Shown: positions 25,753 to 35,029, counted from the first letter of the stretch. The stretch is 57,793 nucleotides of DNA from Streptomyces albiflavescens (GCF_014645835.1 NZ_BMMM01000012.1:87573-145365), one strand, 5' to 3'. The notes: generated by a model from the letters alone, not told the origin. Program-made: numbers and translations.

Positions 25753-26313
25753 AAGGGCCAGGCGCCGGGTCGACGTCCTGTTCGCCAGCTCCGCGCTGGC
25801 ACCTTCTACGAGTCGAGTCCAGCCGCAGCGGTCAGCTGGACCGCGGTCCGTCATCAGCACCACGCGGTCCGCAGCAGGATCGAACCCGAGCACTCGGTTC
25901 CCGTAGTCGCCTTCGGCGGTCATGGCCACCGGCTTGCCCAGCCGCCGGCCGACCGCGGCCAGAAACCCGCACAGCACGTCTACTCCTGCCTGGCCCTGCA
26001 GCTCGTGAAGGTCGACATCGAAGTCGATCTCTTCGGCAGACATCGGACGGAAGATCACCAGCACGCCCGGGACCGGCCAGACCCGCAGATCGACCGTCTC
26101 AGCATCGGCACGCGTCAGCACTTCCGCCGCAGGAGGCAGCGGCCAGGCGACGCCACCCTCCAAGTATTCCCACGCCCAACCGCTCGACCGGACCAGTTCG
26201 AACACCACCTGCCAGTCCTCCACCGAGGTGCCCTCCACAGACACGTCCGGCAGAGCACCCATCAAGTCAGGGTCGAAGAAGTTCCTGACGTCGTCCCACA
26301 GCAGATCCGGCAT
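25744..26313 (-). CDS. Hypothetical protein (cargo)
   Basis: 189 residues from ATG at 26313 (MPDLLWDDVRNFFDPDLMG). Acidic N-terminal half with DWQVVFELVRSSGW, then a mixed alpha/beta part. Its size and composition resemble immunity or SMI1-like proteins, but I cannot name the family. Its 3' end overlaps the tail of repeat R3 by 9 bases. Confidence 0.6.
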   Translation of the reverse strand: MPDLLWDDVRNFFDPDLMGALPDVSVEGTSVEDWQVVFELVRSSGWAWEYLEGGVAWPLPPAAEVLTRADAETVDLRVWPVPGVLVIFRPMSAEEIDFDVDLHELQGQAGVDVLCGFLAAVGRRLGKPVAMTAEGDYGNRVLGFDPAADRVVLMTDRGPADRCGWTRLVEGASAELANRTSTRRLALGR

Positions 26314-26824
26314 CTCGCCATGCTGGCCGCCAAACCCATCAAGCGCAGCCCGATTTCCTTGACGAACCACATAGAGGCACCCCAGGCGTGGCCAAGGCTC
26401 AACTTCCGAGTCGTGCCATTCGCGTGCCAGATCCTGCGGGGACTCACGGGGAACAGGCCACGGATCTCCAGAGACTGGAACCCGCTCCGCCGCAGGTCAG
26501 CATCGTAATTAGCTCTAGAGAACCCAAGCTTCCCAATCCGATGTCTTTCATGCGGGTCAGATACGAGCCTTGCAGCCAGCCACCGAGCGTTTTGGGTCTG
26601 CCGCTTCGTCCGGGCTGCGGCGCTGGGGCGCCGGTCCCGGCCGAGCGGCAGACCAACAGCAAGAAGGCGTGGCGCATAGCAAAAGACCCCGCACATCGTT
26701 CGCCGGGGGAGACGAAGATGGACGGGGCCGCCGACCGGTCGCGGGAGCATGCTCGAACCGCATTCGGCCGGAGTCTCACGGGCTGAAGTGATCAGGTCGC
26801 CGACGAGTTGCGGCAGACGCGCCC
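26314..26824. other. Gene-free stretch, possible decayed DNA
   Basis: 511 bases. Overlapping frames occur on the minus strand (26262-26779) but none has a ribosome site or family look. GGGGACTCACGGGGAACAG lies near 26437, as at 57298. Confidence 0.4.
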
Positions 26825-27121
26825 CTACTCCTGCGGCAACGCATCAGCGTGCATCGCCATCTCCGCCGCGAAACCCGCCACGATCAGTTCAGCCAGCATC
26901 AGAGCTGCCTCCGGCCGGATAGTGCCGAGGCGTACCAGGCCGTCACCCGCAACGTTCACGTCGGCCGTAAGGCCGGGGAAGTCCGGCTCCAAGCCCAGGT
27001 CGATCAGTTGGACGGCCAAGGTGCCTGCGCTGCGTCGAGCCTGTGCCCAACCGCGGACGTAGGGGGCACCGGGCATCAGGTTCTCGGCGCGCTTGGCGAC
27101 GACTCCCCGTCGGTCGGTCAT
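26825..27121 (-). CDS. Small protein, paralogue of 27126-27437
   Basis: 98 residues. ATG at 27121 has AAAGGA upstream. The segment ALMLAELIVAGFA and the pattern GL(E)xDFPxLxAD(V/L)N are shared with the next protein, so the two arose by duplication. It is the last gene of a three-gene operon (27987 down to 26825). Function unknown. Confidence 0.72.
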   Translation of the reverse strand: MTDRRGVVAKRAENLMPGAPYVRGWAQARRSAGTLAVQLIDLGLEPDFPGLTADVNVAGDGLVRLGTIRPEAALMLAELIVAGFAAEMAMHADALPQE

Positions 27122-27125
27122 GGCG

Positions 27126-27437
27126 TCAGTCCTTTCCTGTGCGGTGTTCGTCAGTTTCGTCGCTGCTCTCTTCAAGACGCTGCAAGCCCGAAGCCAGCGC
27201 CAGCCGCAGCAGTTCCGCCAGGCGCTCAGCGGTGGCCGGCGACACGCGTCCGAGTTCGACCAGACCGTGTCCGAAGGCGTTCAAGTCAGCCCGCAGGTAG
27301 GGGAAATCCTTCTCCAGGCCTGCGCTGATCAGGGCGTCCCGGAGAGCAGTCGTGGCATTGCGCGCGGCGTACCAGCCGTCGCTGTCCAAGGGCGACCAGG
27401 TGGCAGCGTCGTGCCGGTCGGTGGCGTCATCCCGCAT
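27126..27437 (-). CDS. Small protein, paralogue of 26825-27121
   Basis: 103 residues. Shares LEKDFPYLRADLNAFGHGLVEL with its downstream twin. ATG at 27437 overlaps the end of the prim-pol-like gene by 11 bases. Streptomyces genomes often carry this pair next to a prim-pol-like gene and an HTH regulator. Function unknown. Confidence 0.72.
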   Translation of the reverse strand: MRDDATDRHDAATWSPLDSDGWYAARNATTALRDALISAGLEKDFPYLRADLNAFGHGLVELGRVSPATAERLAELLRLALASGLQRLEESSDETDEHRTGKD

Positions 27438-27987
27438 CGGTCGCAGCCCCCTCGATTGCAGACCTTGCCAGGGCAGCCGCGGATGGGTAGCGCTCGCCGT
27501 ACCGGTCCACGCGGGCGAGTAACTCGGCGGAGGCTACGAGCATGGTCGCCAAGGCCACCGGGCGGAGCGGGTTGGCCATCGGTCGCCGAGTCGGGGCGCG
27601 GAGCCACTCGTAACGGTCGCCTGACATAGGCATGGGACCAGGGACGACGACCACCGAACCGCGGCTCAGGTAGCGGTAGGCGGGTGGCGTGGCCTCTTCC
27701 TGTGTGAGGTAGTGGACGAAGGTCTCCTGACTCTGCGAGCCCAGGAAGAAGCCCACGCGTTGAGCCTTGTGGTCTAGCACCGTAGGACCGAACGGCAGCC
27801 CTCGGCGCAGCAGTTGATCGAATGTCTCGATGCCGATTCGCTGGTCGACCGATACCACGTCGAAGAAGTGGCCAGTCGGCAGCATGTACGCCGCTCGGGG
27901 GTCCTCCGTCCAAGTAGTCCGACACGCCATCGGATCGTCTGCCGCTGCGGAGAGCCACTCAACGCCCCTCCTGGTCATCCTCTGCAC
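27427..27987 (-). CDS. Prim-pol-like N-terminal domain protein
   Basis: 186 residues resembling the N-terminal half of bifunctional DNA primase/polymerases (WLSAAADDPMACRTTW, ARAxxLPTGxxFDVV-like strand). The classic catalytic DxD pair is not clear, so it may not polymerise. GTG at 27987 is preceded by GAGGTGA. First gene of the operon, divergent from the HTH regulator at 28265 with a palindrome between them. Regulation by that protein is likely. Confidence 0.65.
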   Translation of the reverse strand: MQRMTRRGVEWLSAAADDPMACRTTWTEDPRAAYMLPTGHFFDVVSVDQRIGIETFDQLLRRGLPFGPTVLDHKAQRVGFFLGSQSQETFVHYLTQEEATPPAYRYLSRGSVVVVPGPMPMSGDRYEWLRAPTRRPMANPLRPVALATMLVASAELLARVDRYGERYPSAAALARSAIEGAATDAG

Positions 27988-28080
27988 GTGATCTCACCTC
28001 GGTCAGACTCAGTTGCGGCTGCGATGCCGCCTTGTGTCCAGACTCAAGGTCGCCACCTTGTCCAGGGCAGATGACGAGAG

Positions 28081-28127
28081 GTGACGGGGGATGACGTGTC
28101 ACGCGTGCACGCGTCATCCCCCGTCAC
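28081..28127. promoter_or_regulatory. 16-bp palindromic operator between divergent genes
   Basis: GTGACGGGGGATGACG (28081-28096) and its exact reverse complement (28112-28127) with a 15-base centre that itself contains CGTGCACG. It lies between the prim-pol-like operon and the HTH regulator, 93 bases before the former and 137 before the latter. Confidence 0.8.
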
Positions 28128-28264
28128 GGGGCAACCGCCCCCGATCTCCGGTTACTTGCAGCGCGCAGCCGTGAACAGCGCGTACATTCGGTCGTAAGGT
28201 CAAAGAGTCGTGCACCCAGCAGCCGCATCAGTACACACGCGGGGAGGGAACGGTCACGTCTTCG

Positions 28265-29638
28265 ATGCAGCCGACCAGCGTTCGCTTACGACAAGCCCGT
28301 ATGGGCCGAGGCTGGAGTCAGCCGCGATTGGTGCGGGAGTTGCGTCAGGCTGCGGTCCGCCGTGGTCACCACCTCCCGGCGGACGCCAGCGTGAAACGGC
28401 GTATCGCCAGTTGGGAGAACGGACACAGCACGCCGGACGACTTCTATGGTCCGTTGCTCTGCGATGTGTACGACCTCAGTGCCGCCGAACTCGGGCTGAA
28501 CCACGAAGGTGAGCGGGACACTGGGCTCTTGGACGCCAGTTATCCGGCAAGTCCGGAGGGCGCAATCGAAACAGTCGGCCAACTCTGGCGCGCCGATCTC
28601 AATCGGTACGAGCCCCTGTTGCAGGCCGAGCCATCCGAACCCGCGTGGAACGAAGCCTCGCTCCGGTGGTTGGTCGCACCTGAGCCCGCCGTTCCCCGGC
28701 AGCGTCAGGACGGAATACGCGTCGGTCTCGGAGACGTGGCCGCCATCAAGACGACCGCGGACATGTTCTCCGAGCTGGACGATCGTTTTGGCGGCGACCA
28801 CGCGCGGCACGCAGCCGTTCAGTACCTCAGCACCGAAGTCACGCCGCTCTTGCGCGGGCAGTACACCGAGCGGGTTGGGAAAGCCCTGTTCTCCACCGTG
28901 GCGGAAGCAACGCTCCTCGCCGGTTGGATGTCCTACGACGCCTGCCGCCACGGCTTGGCACAGCGGTACTTCCTCCAGGCTCTCCGGTTGGCCCAGGACG
29001 CCAACGACCGCCGGCTCGCCGGAAGCATCCTGTCCGCCATGAGCCATCAGGCGACGTTCCTCGGCCGCTACACCCAGGCCGCAACGCTCGCTCGAGCCGC
29101 TCTCATGGGCATCTCACCCGTGGCCACACCGACACTGCGCGCCCAGTTCCACGTCATGGAGGCCCGCGCCCTTGCCCGAACTGGTGACGTAGGGGCCTGC
29201 GAAGCCGCCTTGGGTGCGGCCACGAGAGCACTAGAGAGTCGGAACAGCGACGACGAGCCCGAATGGATCAGCTACTTCGACGAAACCGAACTCGCCGCGG
29301 AGGCGGCGCACTGCTTCCGCGACGTCAACAGTGCACGGCAGGCCGTTGCCCACGCTGAGAACGCCATGAGCGGCAACCATGTACGGAGCGACTTCTTCGC
29401 GACCATGGTTCTCGCTGACGCCCACCTACGCGCCGACGACGTCGAGGAGGCGTGCCGCGTGGCCCTTGATGCGCTCGATCTTGGCGAACAGCTGAAGTCA
29501 GCTCGATGCGTCAGCTACCTCGCCGAGTTCCGGCAGGACCTCGCAGCCGTCGGCGACAGCGCGGACGCGCGCGCCTTCACTGAGCAGGTCAGAGAACACA
29601 GGCTCTGGGTTGCCTCCGACGTTCACGTCGCTGTCTGA
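28265..29638 (+). CDS. XRE-type HTH regulator with TPR-like C-terminal domain
   Basis: 457 residues. N-terminal helix-turn-helix (RLRQARMGRGWSQPRLVREL, ending RRIASWENGHSTP) and a long helical C-terminal part with TPR-like Ala/Leu repeats. The same architecture occurs in element 2 at 39490. Such proteins often read a peptide or small ligand through the TPR part. Divergent from the prim-pol-like operon across a perfect palindrome, which is its likely site. Confidence 0.82.
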   Translation: MQPTSVRLRQARMGRGWSQPRLVRELRQAAVRRGHHLPADASVKRRIASWENGHSTPDDFYGPLLCDVYDLSAAELGLNHEGERDTGLLDASYPASPEGAIETVGQLWRADLNRYEPLLQAEPSEPAWNEASLRWLVAPEPAVPRQRQDGIRVGLGDVAAIKTTADMFSELDDRFGGDHARHAAVQYLSTEVTPLLRGQYTERVGKALFSTVAEATLLAGWMSYDACRHGLAQRYFLQALRLAQDANDRRLAGSILSAMSHQATFLGRYTQAATLARAALMGISPVATPTLRAQFHVMEARALARTGDVGACEAALGAATRALESRNSDDEPEWISYFDETELAAEAAHCFRDVNSARQAVAHAENAMSGNHVRSDFFATMVLADAHLRADDVEEACRVALDALDLGEQLKSARCVSYLAEFRQDLAAVGDSADARAFTEQVREHRLWVASDVHVAV

Positions 29639-29660
29639 CACCAGGACGCGAACCCTGCGC

Positions 29661-30587
29661 TCAGAACGGGCCCCACTCGTCACGGCCCTCGCCTGTACGG
29701 AGGGACCGCACTCGCCGAGCGAATTCGGCGGCAGACCGATCACTCGTCGTGACCTGGTGGCCGAGCCAGGCAACCATCATCAGCTCACGTAGGTCAGCGA
29801 GGGTTTCGTAGCCGGGCCAGTTCATCAGGTCGAAGCTGTACCGGTGCACGAACTCGGCGTACTCCGCCTTTGTGTGCCAGCCGTACCTGTCGTAGAAGAT
29901 CGCCGTCTGGATCAGATCCCACTCGCGTGGGGCGAGGGCGAAGCCGTCCAGGTCGATGAGCACAGCGTGCCCGTTCCGGTGGCGGAGGATGTTCCCGATG
30001 CTGGCGTCACCGTGGATCATGCCGAAGGGAAGGACGAAGTCCAGCCGGTCGTAATCCTTGGCGAGACTCGCCGCTCGCTCCTCCAGGAACGTCCGGTCCT
30101 CCCCCGGGATGCCGTCCAGCCCTTCGAGGGACACCGCCAGCTTGGCCAGCGGATCGAAGTACGGGAGGCCCAGGGATTCCGGTTCTTCGAGCCAGTGCAG
30201 GCGGCGTAGGAGGTCGGCCAACTCACCGACCGTCGCGTACTCCTCGTTCTCCTGGACGCTCTCCCAGAAGGTGACCACCAGGCCGCCGACGACGAGCGGC
30301 TGTACGACCGACGCCGGCGCACGCATGGCAGGGAAGTCGTGCGACTCAAGCCAGCGGGCTACGCCCACGGCCCGTTCCATCTCTACAAGAACCGCCGGAT
30401 CACGCGCGATGCGGACGATGACGGGTAACGACGTGAGGCGGTAGACGGCGTTCGATCCGAGCCGCAGCAACTCGGCACCGCGGTAGTCGAGTCCGGCTGT
30501 CGCGCATGCCTCCCGAAGGACGGGTGCCAGCCCCTCCGCCGTGAAGTTCGCGCCGCCGTCCAGTCCCCCGCCGCTGCCCGAGATCAT
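29661..30587 (-). CDS. Aminoglycoside phosphotransferase (APH)-family kinase
   Basis: 308 residues. The Brenner-type catalytic loop MIHGDASIGNIL (HGDxxxxN) and the metal-binding VLIDLDGFALAPREWDL are clear; an N-lobe lysine equivalent is less clear (IVRIARDP has Arg). Family members phosphorylate antibiotics, choline or homoserine-like metabolites; the substrate cannot be read. ATG at 30587 has a weak ribosome site. Last cargo gene of element 1, 138 bases from att. Confidence 0.85.
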   Translation of the reverse strand: MISGSGGGLDGGANFTAEGLAPVLREACATAGLDYRGAELLRLGSNAVYRLTSLPVIVRIARDPAVLVEMERAVGVARWLESHDFPAMRAPASVVQPLVVGGLVVTFWESVQENEEYATVGELADLLRRLHWLEEPESLGLPYFDPLAKLAVSLEGLDGIPGEDRTFLEERAASLAKDYDRLDFVLPFGMIHGDASIGNILRHRNGHAVLIDLDGFALAPREWDLIQTAIFYDRYGWHTKAEYAEFVHRYSFDLMNWPGYETLADLRELMMVAWLGHQVTTSDRSAAEFARRVRSLRTGEGRDEWGPF

Positions 30588-30724
30588 GCTTCGACCATAC
30601 GGCCCACGCCGATCGCCCGACAGGCCGCCCACGTAATAGGGGCGTAATGATCTTGATCAGTCCTTGCCCGGCCGTGGCCTCCGCCGCAGGTCACGCCACC
30701 GAGGGTCTCTCCGTCTCACCTGGG

Positions 30725-30766
30725 CTCCGGAGCCGTGTGCGCAGGTTCGAATCCTGCCGGGGGCAC
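30725..30766 (+). repeat. att copy 2 (junction of elements 1 and 2)
   Basis: Identical to the tRNA-Arg 3' part. Identity with the first copy runs on to 30828 with one mismatch, so element 2 carries its own copy of the post-tRNA terminator. Confidence 0.95.
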
Positions 30767-30783
30767 CCTTCATGAGGTGCCCA

Positions 30784-30823
30784 AAGACCCCGTCACCAGC
30801 GGAAACGCTGAGGCCGGGGTCTT
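30784..30823 (+). terminator. Terminator copy at left end of element 2
   Basis: Same hairpin as 12230-12269 (AAGACCCCG/CGGGGTCTT with inner GAAA loop). Confidence 0.75.
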
Positions 30824-31017
30824 CGCGTTTGTGCAGCCATGTGTCGCCCGGAGCGGCCGTATGTCGAGGTCTGTGGACTATTCGTGGACAGGATCTTGGA
30901 GCATCTGCCCTGGTCGGACCCAGGATCGGCGAAGACCCCTGGACGGATCCAGGGGTCTGAAGGCCAAGCCGTCTGCTATCGAGTCGTTGACTCACACCGT
31001 GACTGCACGCTGATCCA

Positions 31018-31455
31018 CTAATCGGCAGTGACTCCCCAGTAACCGATCTCCGTGGGCTGACCTTCGCGGTAGAGCACCGTGCAGTTACCGGAGCCGCGCC
31101 CTGGGTAGTCCAGCTGCTCGGAAGCGAGGGCTTCGACCCACTCGTCGTGCGTGGGCTGGCCGCTGGGAGCCCACCCACGGACCTCCTGGTCGGTCAGCGG
31201 TCGCATGAAGGGGCCCTCGTCAGTGTCCGCAGCATCGATCACGAGAGGGAAGTCCAGCACTGTGCCCGTGCCACCAGTGAAGATGTACTCATGCCACTCC
31301 GGGTCCCGCCACAGTTCTTCTATGGATCGGCCCTCAAAACCATGGTTGTCCAGCGCCAACTCCCGTTCCTGCTCCTGCCGGAACGCCGCCGCCAGATCCC
31401 TCTGATACGGGCCCGTTTGCTGCCATGCGTTACCGCCCACCAGATGCCTCTCCAT
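31018..31455 (-). CDS. Hypothetical protein between att and int of element 2
   Basis: 145 residues from ATG at 31455 (MERHLVGGNAWQQTG). Acidic and Trp-rich, soluble, with a C-terminal NCTVLYREGQPTEIGYWGV strand pair. No family recognised. Its place between att and int is unusual for the backbone and suggests a passenger gene. Confidence 0.6.
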   Translation of the reverse strand: MERHLVGGNAWQQTGPYQRDLAAAFRQEQERELALDNHGFEGRSIEELWRDPEWHEYIFTGGTGTVLDFPLVIDAADTDEGPFMRPLTDQEVRGWAPSGQPTHDEWVEALASEQLDYPGRGSGNCTVLYREGQPTEIGYWGVTAD

Positions 31456-31540
31456 CGATTCGTTCGATCGGAAACGCAGCGTAGGCGGGGGCACTGACAG
31501 CGCATCGTTGGACACCGCCCCCTGCTCGGCTCGCTTGCGA

Positions 31541-32914
31541 TCACTCGTACTCGCGGAGAAGCTCTTCGATCTTGCGGTTGGCGATCTCCTGTCTGCCATC
31601 GATGCACTTCGCGTAGCGGCTCAGCAAGACCTCGACGCTGTTGCCCGCGCGTTCAGCCACCTCGGTGGCATCCACCCCGGAGTTGAGCCAAGTCGACAGC
31701 GCCGAGTGACGAAGGTCGTAGGGGCGCGCGACAAGCGGCGAGGCGACCACGGCCGGCGGGAGTGCCAGGGCCCGGGCTTCGCGCCAGACGCGGTAGTAGG
31801 TGGACGAGCCGACCACTCCCCCGCGCTCGTTGGTGAACAGGCGCCCGTCCTCCGCGGTGCCGAAGGTGGCGAGGTGTTCCCAGAGGATCGCGACGAGCTG
31901 AGGCGGGATCGGTACGGGCCGCACCTCTTCCACGGGCCGATTCTTGAGCCCGCGGTCATCGTGCGTTTCGCCAGTGTCGGTCCACTGCCTTCCGACGCTG
32001 GGTCGAGTGCGGTTCAGCAGCGCCCTTCCCCAGCCTTGCTCGGGCAGCTTGAGATCTGCTTCCGTGAGGCCAAGGGCCTCAGCCGGGCGAAGAGCGCCGT
32101 AGTACATACAGGCGAACAGTCCGACCAGTCGCCGACCGCGGGCTCGGCCATATCCGCCAACGTACGAGATGGCCGTCAGCAGGGCACGAGCCTGTTCGGG
32201 GTTGGCCACCACGCGGGGGTCGACTTCATGGACGACCTTCGGTTTCTTCCAGCGAACCGCGGTGATCGGATTCTCTTTGAACTCGCCGAGATCCACTGCG
32301 TAATGCATCGCGTTGACGAGCGTTCGCCGCTTGCGCCGTACGGTTTCGGCCGCTGCCGCCGTCCCATCGAGCTTCAGCTTCAACGAGTCCAGGACAGCCC
32401 TGCCGATCGCGGCGTCGGCAAGATCCGAGAGAGGACGCGAAGCTTTGGCCACCCAGTGGAGGGTGTTCGCGATCTCGGTCGGCAACTCGCGATCGTCAGG
32501 GCCGGGCAGGACAAAGGCCCAGTTACGGAGCGCCTTCCTGAGCAGCTCATCAGCCGGCCGTCCCGGACGATCATCGAGAAGAGCCACCGTCACGGCGGTC
32601 AACGCCTCGTTGATCCCGCTGCGAGTGTTCGGCGCGGCGTGCGGCCACTTCATGGTGAGGTACTTCAGGGCGAAGGCGTACCAGGTCATCGAAGGCGCCT
32701 TTTCGATCATCGAGTCAGGCAGCCCTGTCACCGTGTCGAACTCTTCGCCGTCACGAGCGGCGCGGAGGAGCTTGGAGCGGTAGTGGTCGGCGAGCCCCTT
32801 GGTGCGGAACTGGTCGGAGAACACGTTCCCGGCAACGGTCCACCTGATGTCATAGGACGACTTCTTCGTGTTCCTCTTCCGGACGCCCCAGACCTTCACA
32901 TCGAGCGACTTCAC
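31541..32914 (-). CDS. int: Tyrosine-recombinase integrase (element 2)
   Basis: 457 residues, clearly homologous to the element 1 integrase. Catalytic features: ALRPAEALGL, PYDLRHSAL, AGNS (Asn where element 1 has the active-site His) and the nucleophile in RYAKCIDG. GTG at 32914 overlaps the xis stop. The His-to-Asn change may lower activity or be tolerated in this subfamily; both elements use the same tRNA-Arg site. Confidence 0.94.
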   Translation of the reverse strand: MKSLDVKVWGVRKRNTKKSSYDIRWTVAGNVFSDQFRTKGLADHYRSKLLRAARDGEEFDTVTGLPDSMIEKAPSMTWYAFALKYLTMKWPHAAPNTRSGINEALTAVTVALLDDRPGRPADELLRKALRNWAFVLPGPDDRELPTEIANTLHWVAKASRPLSDLADAAIGRAVLDSLKLKLDGTAAAAETVRRKRRTLVNAMHYAVDLGEFKENPITAVRWKKPKVVHEVDPRVVANPEQARALLTAISYVGGYGRARGRRLVGLFACMYYGALRPAEALGLTEADLKLPEQGWGRALLNRTRPSVGRQWTDTGETHDDRGLKNRPVEEVRPVPIPPQLVAILWEHLATFGTAEDGRLFTNERGGVVGSSTYYRVWREARALALPPAVVASPLVARPYDLRHSALSTWLNSGVDATEVAERAGNSVEVLLSRYAKCIDGRQEIANRKIEELLREYE

Positions 32915-33099
32915 GCCGTCGCCCTCTCTCGGGCGTTCAGCCAGGCGTTGAAGTCACTGCGCCACACCCGCAATTCCCCGTTGGGCAACTTGAAGGCCTG
33001 CGGCGCCTGCCCCAACTCGCGCCAGCGATAGAAGGTCCGACGTGAAATGCCCTTGAGCTCGGTGCAAACCTCCCGCACGGTCATCATCTCGTCTTTCAC
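32911..33099 (-). CDS. xis: Excisionase-like HTH protein (element 2)
   Basis: 62 residues with the same layout as the element 1 protein (SRRTFYRWRELGQAP, LPNGELRVWRSDFNAWL). GTG at 33099 follows GGAAGGAG, overlaps the rep stop by 3 bases, and its own stop overlaps int, so rep-xis-int are translationally linked. Confidence 0.85.
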   Translation of the reverse strand: MKDEMMTVREVCTELKGISRRTFYRWRELGQAPQAFKLPNGELRVWRSDFNAWLNARERATA

Positions 33100-34487
33100 G
33101 TCAACACTCCTTCCTGGGCAAGTTGGTCTTGCATGGCTTGGCGGGCGGTTTCGCGGTTGAGCTGGAGGTCGCGAGCGATGCTGGCGGCGAGGACGGATTC
33201 GCCGGGGGTGTGGCCGTGGCCGGCGTACTGCCAGCTCGCCAGGACTAGGACGGTGTCCGGTTCGGTGTCGTCGAGGCCGCGGGCTTGGCGTTCTTGGGCG
33301 GCGCGGTAGTCGGCGCGGATCTGGCGCAGGGTGCCGAGGGTGGTCGAGTAGCGGCGGGACTTGGTGGAGAAGTGGCCGCGGAAGCCGAGCATGTGCGCCC
33401 ATGCCCGCAGCCGTCGGTCCGGGTAGAGGGGGTCCAGGTCGAAGCAGGCCTCGATGAGGCGGCGGGCGTGGTCGGGGACGCCGAGGATGACGGGGGCTTC
33501 GCGGTTGCCGATCGGCCGGTCCAGGGTGCCGGTGTTCTCGGCCGCTTTGGTGGCGTACTTGGCGACGTAGGAGGCGACCGCCTGTTCGGTGATGTCGGAG
33601 CCGTCGCCGAATGCCTTGACGGGGCGGATGTCGAGCTGGGTGCCCCACTGGAAGGTGCGGGCCGGCTGCTGCCCGGCGGCGGGGGCGGTGACGGTCGCGT
33701 AGCGGTGGACGGCGGCGGCTCGGATGGAGTCCATCAGGAGCGTGGTCGTGGCCCAAGACGGCGGCGGGTCGCCCGGCCCGTCGGGTCCGTCGAGGCGGAT
33801 CACGGCGTGGAAGTGGATGGCGCCGCGCTTCTGGAACTCGGCGACCTTGCCGTAGGAGACGCGGCAGGCGTCGGCGAGTTCCCGCTGAGTCAGGCCCGCG
33901 CGGGCGGCGATCTCGCGGCGCAGCCGCTTCGCGAAGCGGTGCCACAGGTCGCCTGCGTGGTTGTTGAAGAGGACGGCGCCGACGTAGTCGTAGGTCGCGG
34001 GGTCAAGCGCGGTGCCGAGCGACGGATCGTCCTCGGCGTGCCGGAGACCGCAACGGCAGCAGCCGCGGGCAGGCCGGTTATGGACAGGGCCGAAGGACGG
34101 GGCAGTGAAGGTGGCGAAGACGCGAGGGCGTTCGCGGACGGCGGCAGGGATGTCGTAGCGGTCGTCGCCGGCCAAGCCCGCCCGGATGAGGTGGTAGGTA
34201 TCCCCTGCGTAGGTCCAGGCGCAGGACGGGCAACGGGAGGCACGACGGTTGCCGCACGCAATGCGCAGTCGGCCGCCCGGCTCGTGCTCGGTGCTGTAGT
34301 GGTGCAGCGTCTCGCCGGTCGTCTTGTCCTTGGTGAGGGTCCAGCCGGTCAGATGGATGGGGTTGGCGCATCCTCCGGTGCGGCGGATTTGGTCCTGCCA
34401 GCGGTCGAAGCCCGGTGCCCCGGCCACCCGCAGCACGTCGGCGAGGGCGGCCGAGTCCAGACCCGCAAGGGTCGCGGTGTCGGTCAT
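33096..34487 (-). CDS. repSA: Replication initiator, RepSA-type (element 2)
   Basis: 463 residues. HUH-like motif HFH in GAIHFHAVIRLDG, the following YVAKYATK, and cysteine clusters CPSC and CCRCGLRHAE. Same layout as the element 1 Rep but with limited identity. ATG at 34487 has CGGAGGG and overlaps the upstream stop by 4 bases. Expected to nick the element origin and start rolling-circle replication. Confidence 0.88.
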   Translation of the reverse strand: MTDTATLAGLDSAALADVLRVAGAPGFDRWQDQIRRTGGCANPIHLTGWTLTKDKTTGETLHHYSTEHEPGGRLRIACGNRRASRCPSCAWTYAGDTYHLIRAGLAGDDRYDIPAAVRERPRVFATFTAPSFGPVHNRPARGCCRCGLRHAEDDPSLGTALDPATYDYVGAVLFNNHAGDLWHRFAKRLRREIAARAGLTQRELADACRVSYGKVAEFQKRGAIHFHAVIRLDGPDGPGDPPPSWATTTLLMDSIRAAAVHRYATVTAPAAGQQPARTFQWGTQLDIRPVKAFGDGSDITEQAVASYVAKYATKAAENTGTLDRPIGNREAPVILGVPDHARRLIEACFDLDPLYPDRRLRAWAHMLGFRGHFSTKSRRYSTTLGTLRQIRADYRAAQERQARGLDDTEPDTVLVLASWQYAGHGHTPGESVLAASIARDLQLNRETARQAMQDQLAQEGVLT

Positions 34488-34732
34488 GCGGCACCCTCCG
34501 GAATGCGCCCGGCCAACTCGTCCAGCACGGTGGCGGCCTTCTCGGCGGCCATGGCCAGGGTGCGCAGGGCCGGGGCGGTGCCGAGGTCGGCGAGGAACAC
34601 GACGTCCACGTCGCCGTTGCCGATGCGGAGGCTGACGAACGGCGCAGCGCTGGCGTGGCCAGTACCGTCGAAGACGCGGATCACGACCTCGGTGTCGGGC
34701 CGGAGGTGGGCTGTGGTGGTGAGCATGTTCAT
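34484..34732 (-). CDS. Small backbone protein upstream of rep
   Basis: 82 residues from ATG at 34732 (MNMLTTTAHLRPD), with GGAGGTGG upstream. Compact alpha/beta (EVVIRVFDGTG, SLRIGNGDVDVVFLADLG) and a helical tail. Overlaps rep by 4 bases and the previous gene by TAATG, so it is part of a tightly coupled operon. Function unknown. Confidence 0.68.
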   Translation of the reverse strand: MNMLTTTAHLRPDTEVVIRVFDGTGHASAAPFVSLRIGNGDVDVVFLADLGTAPALRTLAMAAEKAATVLDELAGRIPEGAA

Positions 34733-34938
34733 TAGGCGGCCACCTCCCACTGCGAAGGGCTGAATCGGCGTCGCAGGGGCAGCGTGCCGATGCCGTGGCA
34801 GGCCTGGCAGTAGACCGTGACAGTGCGCAGGTGGCCGTTCCGGTCACGGCCGCCGGAGGACACGGCGGCGGAGGCGAAGCCATCGCAGTCCGGGCAGATC
34901 CGCGCCGATGCAGCCGGGGCGAGAGCATGGTCGGTCAT
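34732..34938 (-). CDS. Small zinc-ribbon protein
   Basis: 68 residues with two Cys pairs, CPDC near the start and CQAC later, like half of a DnaJ-type zinc centre. Common in AICE backbones; a DNA- or protein-binding helper is inferred. ATG at 34938 with GGAAGGAA upstream. Confidence 0.7.
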   Translation of the reverse strand: MTDHALAPAASARICPDCDGFASAAVSSGGRDRNGHLRTVTVYCQACHGIGTLPLRRRFSPSQWEVAA

Positions 34939-35029
34939 GATGAGGGTTCCTTCCGGTTCAGTGGATCGGACAGGGGCACGGCGCCCGGAGCGGACGAGAC
35001 TTGGCGGTTGAGGCCGCTCCGGGGGCCGG

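Larger units (their letters stand above)
12171..30766. mobile_element. Element 1: pSAM2-type integrative conjugative element (AICE)
   Basis: Bounded by identical 42-bp att copies at 12171 and 30725, a unit of 18,554 bp. Backbone order on the minus strand is int, xis, rep, two small genes, FtsK-like tra and an SCO3933-type regulator, with a divergent GntR repressor. From 19.3 to 30.6 kb is cargo. Nothing essential for excision or replication looks broken. Confidence 0.9.

Noticed and set aside
26262..26750. 162-residue frame on the minus strand, considered as a transposase remnant
   Set aside because: No DDE motif, no terminal repeats, no ribosome site; overlapping frames are equally open.
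30725..30766. Second tRNA-Arg gene at att copy 2 (and at 48611)
   Set aside because: Only the 3' half from the anticodon loop is present; there is no acceptor 5' strand or D arm.
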